Assembly (NCBI RefSeq): GCF_030272615.1
Contig: NC_081411.1
Location: 44,097,517-44,157,516 of the forward strand
Origin: Cryptomeria japonica
Taxonomy: Eukaryota > Streptophyta > Pinopsida > Cupressales > Cupressaceae
DNA length: 60,000 bases
Reading direction: 5' to 3'
Made by a program: the position numbers and the translations under genes. The stretch's first letter is position 1. The number at the start of each line of letters is the position of its first letter. Below, piece by piece: positions 58,571-60,000 of the stretch. The notes under the pieces are model-generated. The model was given only the letters and a program-made list of their open reading frames with translations, was not told the origin of the DNA and did no database searches.

Positions 58571-60000
58571 TTACAACATGGATGATGACAAACTCATGCC
58601 TTATAAGAAGCTAGTGGAATATTACAAAGAGCACTTTAGTAAAATCACCTTTGAACAGATCCCAAGGATACAAAACAAGGCAACAAATGCAATGACTACC
58701 ATAGGATCTCTAATTAATATGCCTACTAATCAAAATTAGTTTGAGTTTATCATAGAATAGTTGGTGCTACCAGCTTATGAGACTCTTTCAGTAGAACATG
58801 TATGTACAATTAAGGGCCCGAAATCACCTTGGTACAATGAAATATATACATATTTACACACTCAATACATGTTATCGGATCTATCCAGAAATCAAAAGAA
58901 GACCTTTATTCGTCAGGCATCTAGATACAACATTATAGTTGATACTTAGTATAGAAAGGGTTTCGATGGAACTCTTCTTTGATGTTTGGATGAGAATGAA
59001 GCACACCTTGCTTTAAAGGAAGTCCATGATGGAATTTGTGGGGCTCACCAAAGTGGTCCGCCATTGTCAAAGAAATTGTTGAGAACAGGTTATTACTGGC
59101 CAACTATGGAAAAAGATGCTTACAAGTATGTACAGAAGTGTAAATAATGCTAAATGCATGGAGATCTCATTCATGCACCAGCACAAGACCTTCAATCCAT
59201 TACATCACCATGGCCATTTTCACAATGGGGATTAGATCTAGTGGGTAAAATCAACCCTACTTCTTCCAATAGGCACAAGTTCATATTAACAGCCACTGAG
59301 TAATTTACCAAATGGGTTGAGGCAATTCCTCTTACATACACCACTGGAAAGCAGATATCAAAATTCATGCTCAACTACATTATATGCAGATACGGAGTTC
59401 CAATGTGCTTTGTGACAGATAATGGATGTCCATTTTAAAACTAGGAAGTAAAATAGTTGTGTGACAAATTTAACATACAACAAAGATTTGCCACACCATA
59501 TTATCCACAAAGCAATGCACAAGAAGAGGCTAAAAATAAAATAATATTGAAAATTCTCAAGAAAGTTTCACAGACATGGGACAGAACTGGCATCTCCAGT
59601 TAAATCCTGCTCTTTGGGCTTACATAATAGGAGTACACACACCTACAAGAGCAACATCGTATTCCTTGGTCTATGGTACAAAAGCAACACTCCCCATTGA
59701 AATAGAAATACCATCTCTAAGAGTTTCCTTATATAACATCATATCATAGGAAGACTACAGGGTAGCAAGGTTACAAGAACTCGAAACTCTTGATGAAAAA
59801 ACACAAACAACATTTAACCATCTACAAGGATATCAAAACAGATTGAGACGGACTTATAATAAAAGAGTCTGCCCATAAAATTTTCAAGTGGCAGATCTAG
59901 TCCTTAAAGATAATTAAAGGAACCTAGCGGAATGAGAAAGGCTAGGGAAATTCAAACCTAACTGGCTAGGTCCTTTCATCATAACAAGGGTTATAGGCAA
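58571..60000 (+). pseudogene. Tat-like integrase, copy B (cut by window end)
   Basis: Zinc-binding part 'EVHDGICGAHQSGPPLSKKL', 'TGYYWPTMEKDAYKYVQKCK' followed by stop, Cys; core 'FSQWGLDLVGKINPTSS', 'RYGVPMCFVTDNGCPF' and 'QSNAQEEAKNK' (D, D, E region). C-terminal 'QVADLVLKDN' and 'LGPFIITRVIG' at the last bases. Many stops. The 3' part and LTR of copy B lie outside the window. Confidence 0.88.

Overview
This window reads as nuclear DNA of a large, repeat-rich plant genome. A gymnosperm (conifer-like) host is my best guess: the linker and NB-ARC text of a broken TIR-NBS-LRR gene, the very long Ty3/gypsy elements and the depth of nesting fit that, but nothing here proves it. I found no intact host gene, no rRNA or tRNA gene and no CRISPR array. 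Almost everything recognisable is transposable-element DNA in several stages of decay. Many premature stops in the element genes look like C-to-T changes (CAA/CAG to TAA/TAG, TGG to TGA on the coding strand), as expected for methylated, silenced DNA.

Layout. 1-8.8 kb: AT-rich DNA with a decayed NB-ARC resistance-gene fragment (2110-3475) and a ~745-bp direct repeat present twice (5293-6033 and 7906-8654). 8832-17072: a complete but dead Ty3/gypsy chromovirus-type element with TG...CA LTRs and an ATTTT target duplication; its primer-binding region is replaced by an antisense piece of a LINE endonuclease. 17.1-18.1 kb: AT-rich spacer. 18074 to the window end: two related copies (A and B) of a large Tat-lineage Ty3/gypsy element (gag, protease, G-patch, RT, RNase H, second RNase H, integrase) in the order LTR - internal A - LTR - internal B, so the middle LTR (from 46490) is shared. 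Both copies carry a small open ORF ahead of gag. Copy A also carries, between pol and its 3' LTR, an intron-containing gene on the opposite strand with a plant mobile domain. A ~2.9-kb poly(A)-tailed non-LTR insertion containing a large microsatellite block sits inside the shared LTR.

The most unusual object is an 11.1-kb DNA transposon (27801-38936) inserted in the RNase H region of copy A. It has 4-bp TTAT target duplications (the empty site can be read in copy B), imperfect ~23-bp terminal inverted repeats beginning GGGT, and GC-rich palindromic subterminal arrays (AACGGGCCCCCGTT and its reverse) at both ends. It holds two convergent genes: a two-exon DDE-type transposase (D-x88-D-x38-E) broken by three stops, and a second gene of eight phase-0 exons whose 3' exons arose by tandem duplication of a 174-bp exon-plus-intron unit. 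I cannot assign the transposon to a named superfamily from sequence alone, and it is the best candidate here for an undescribed system.

Order of events inferred from nesting: Tat-like copies A/B first; the DNA transposon entered A, and the non-LTR element entered the shared LTR, later. The chromovirus is an independent insertion.
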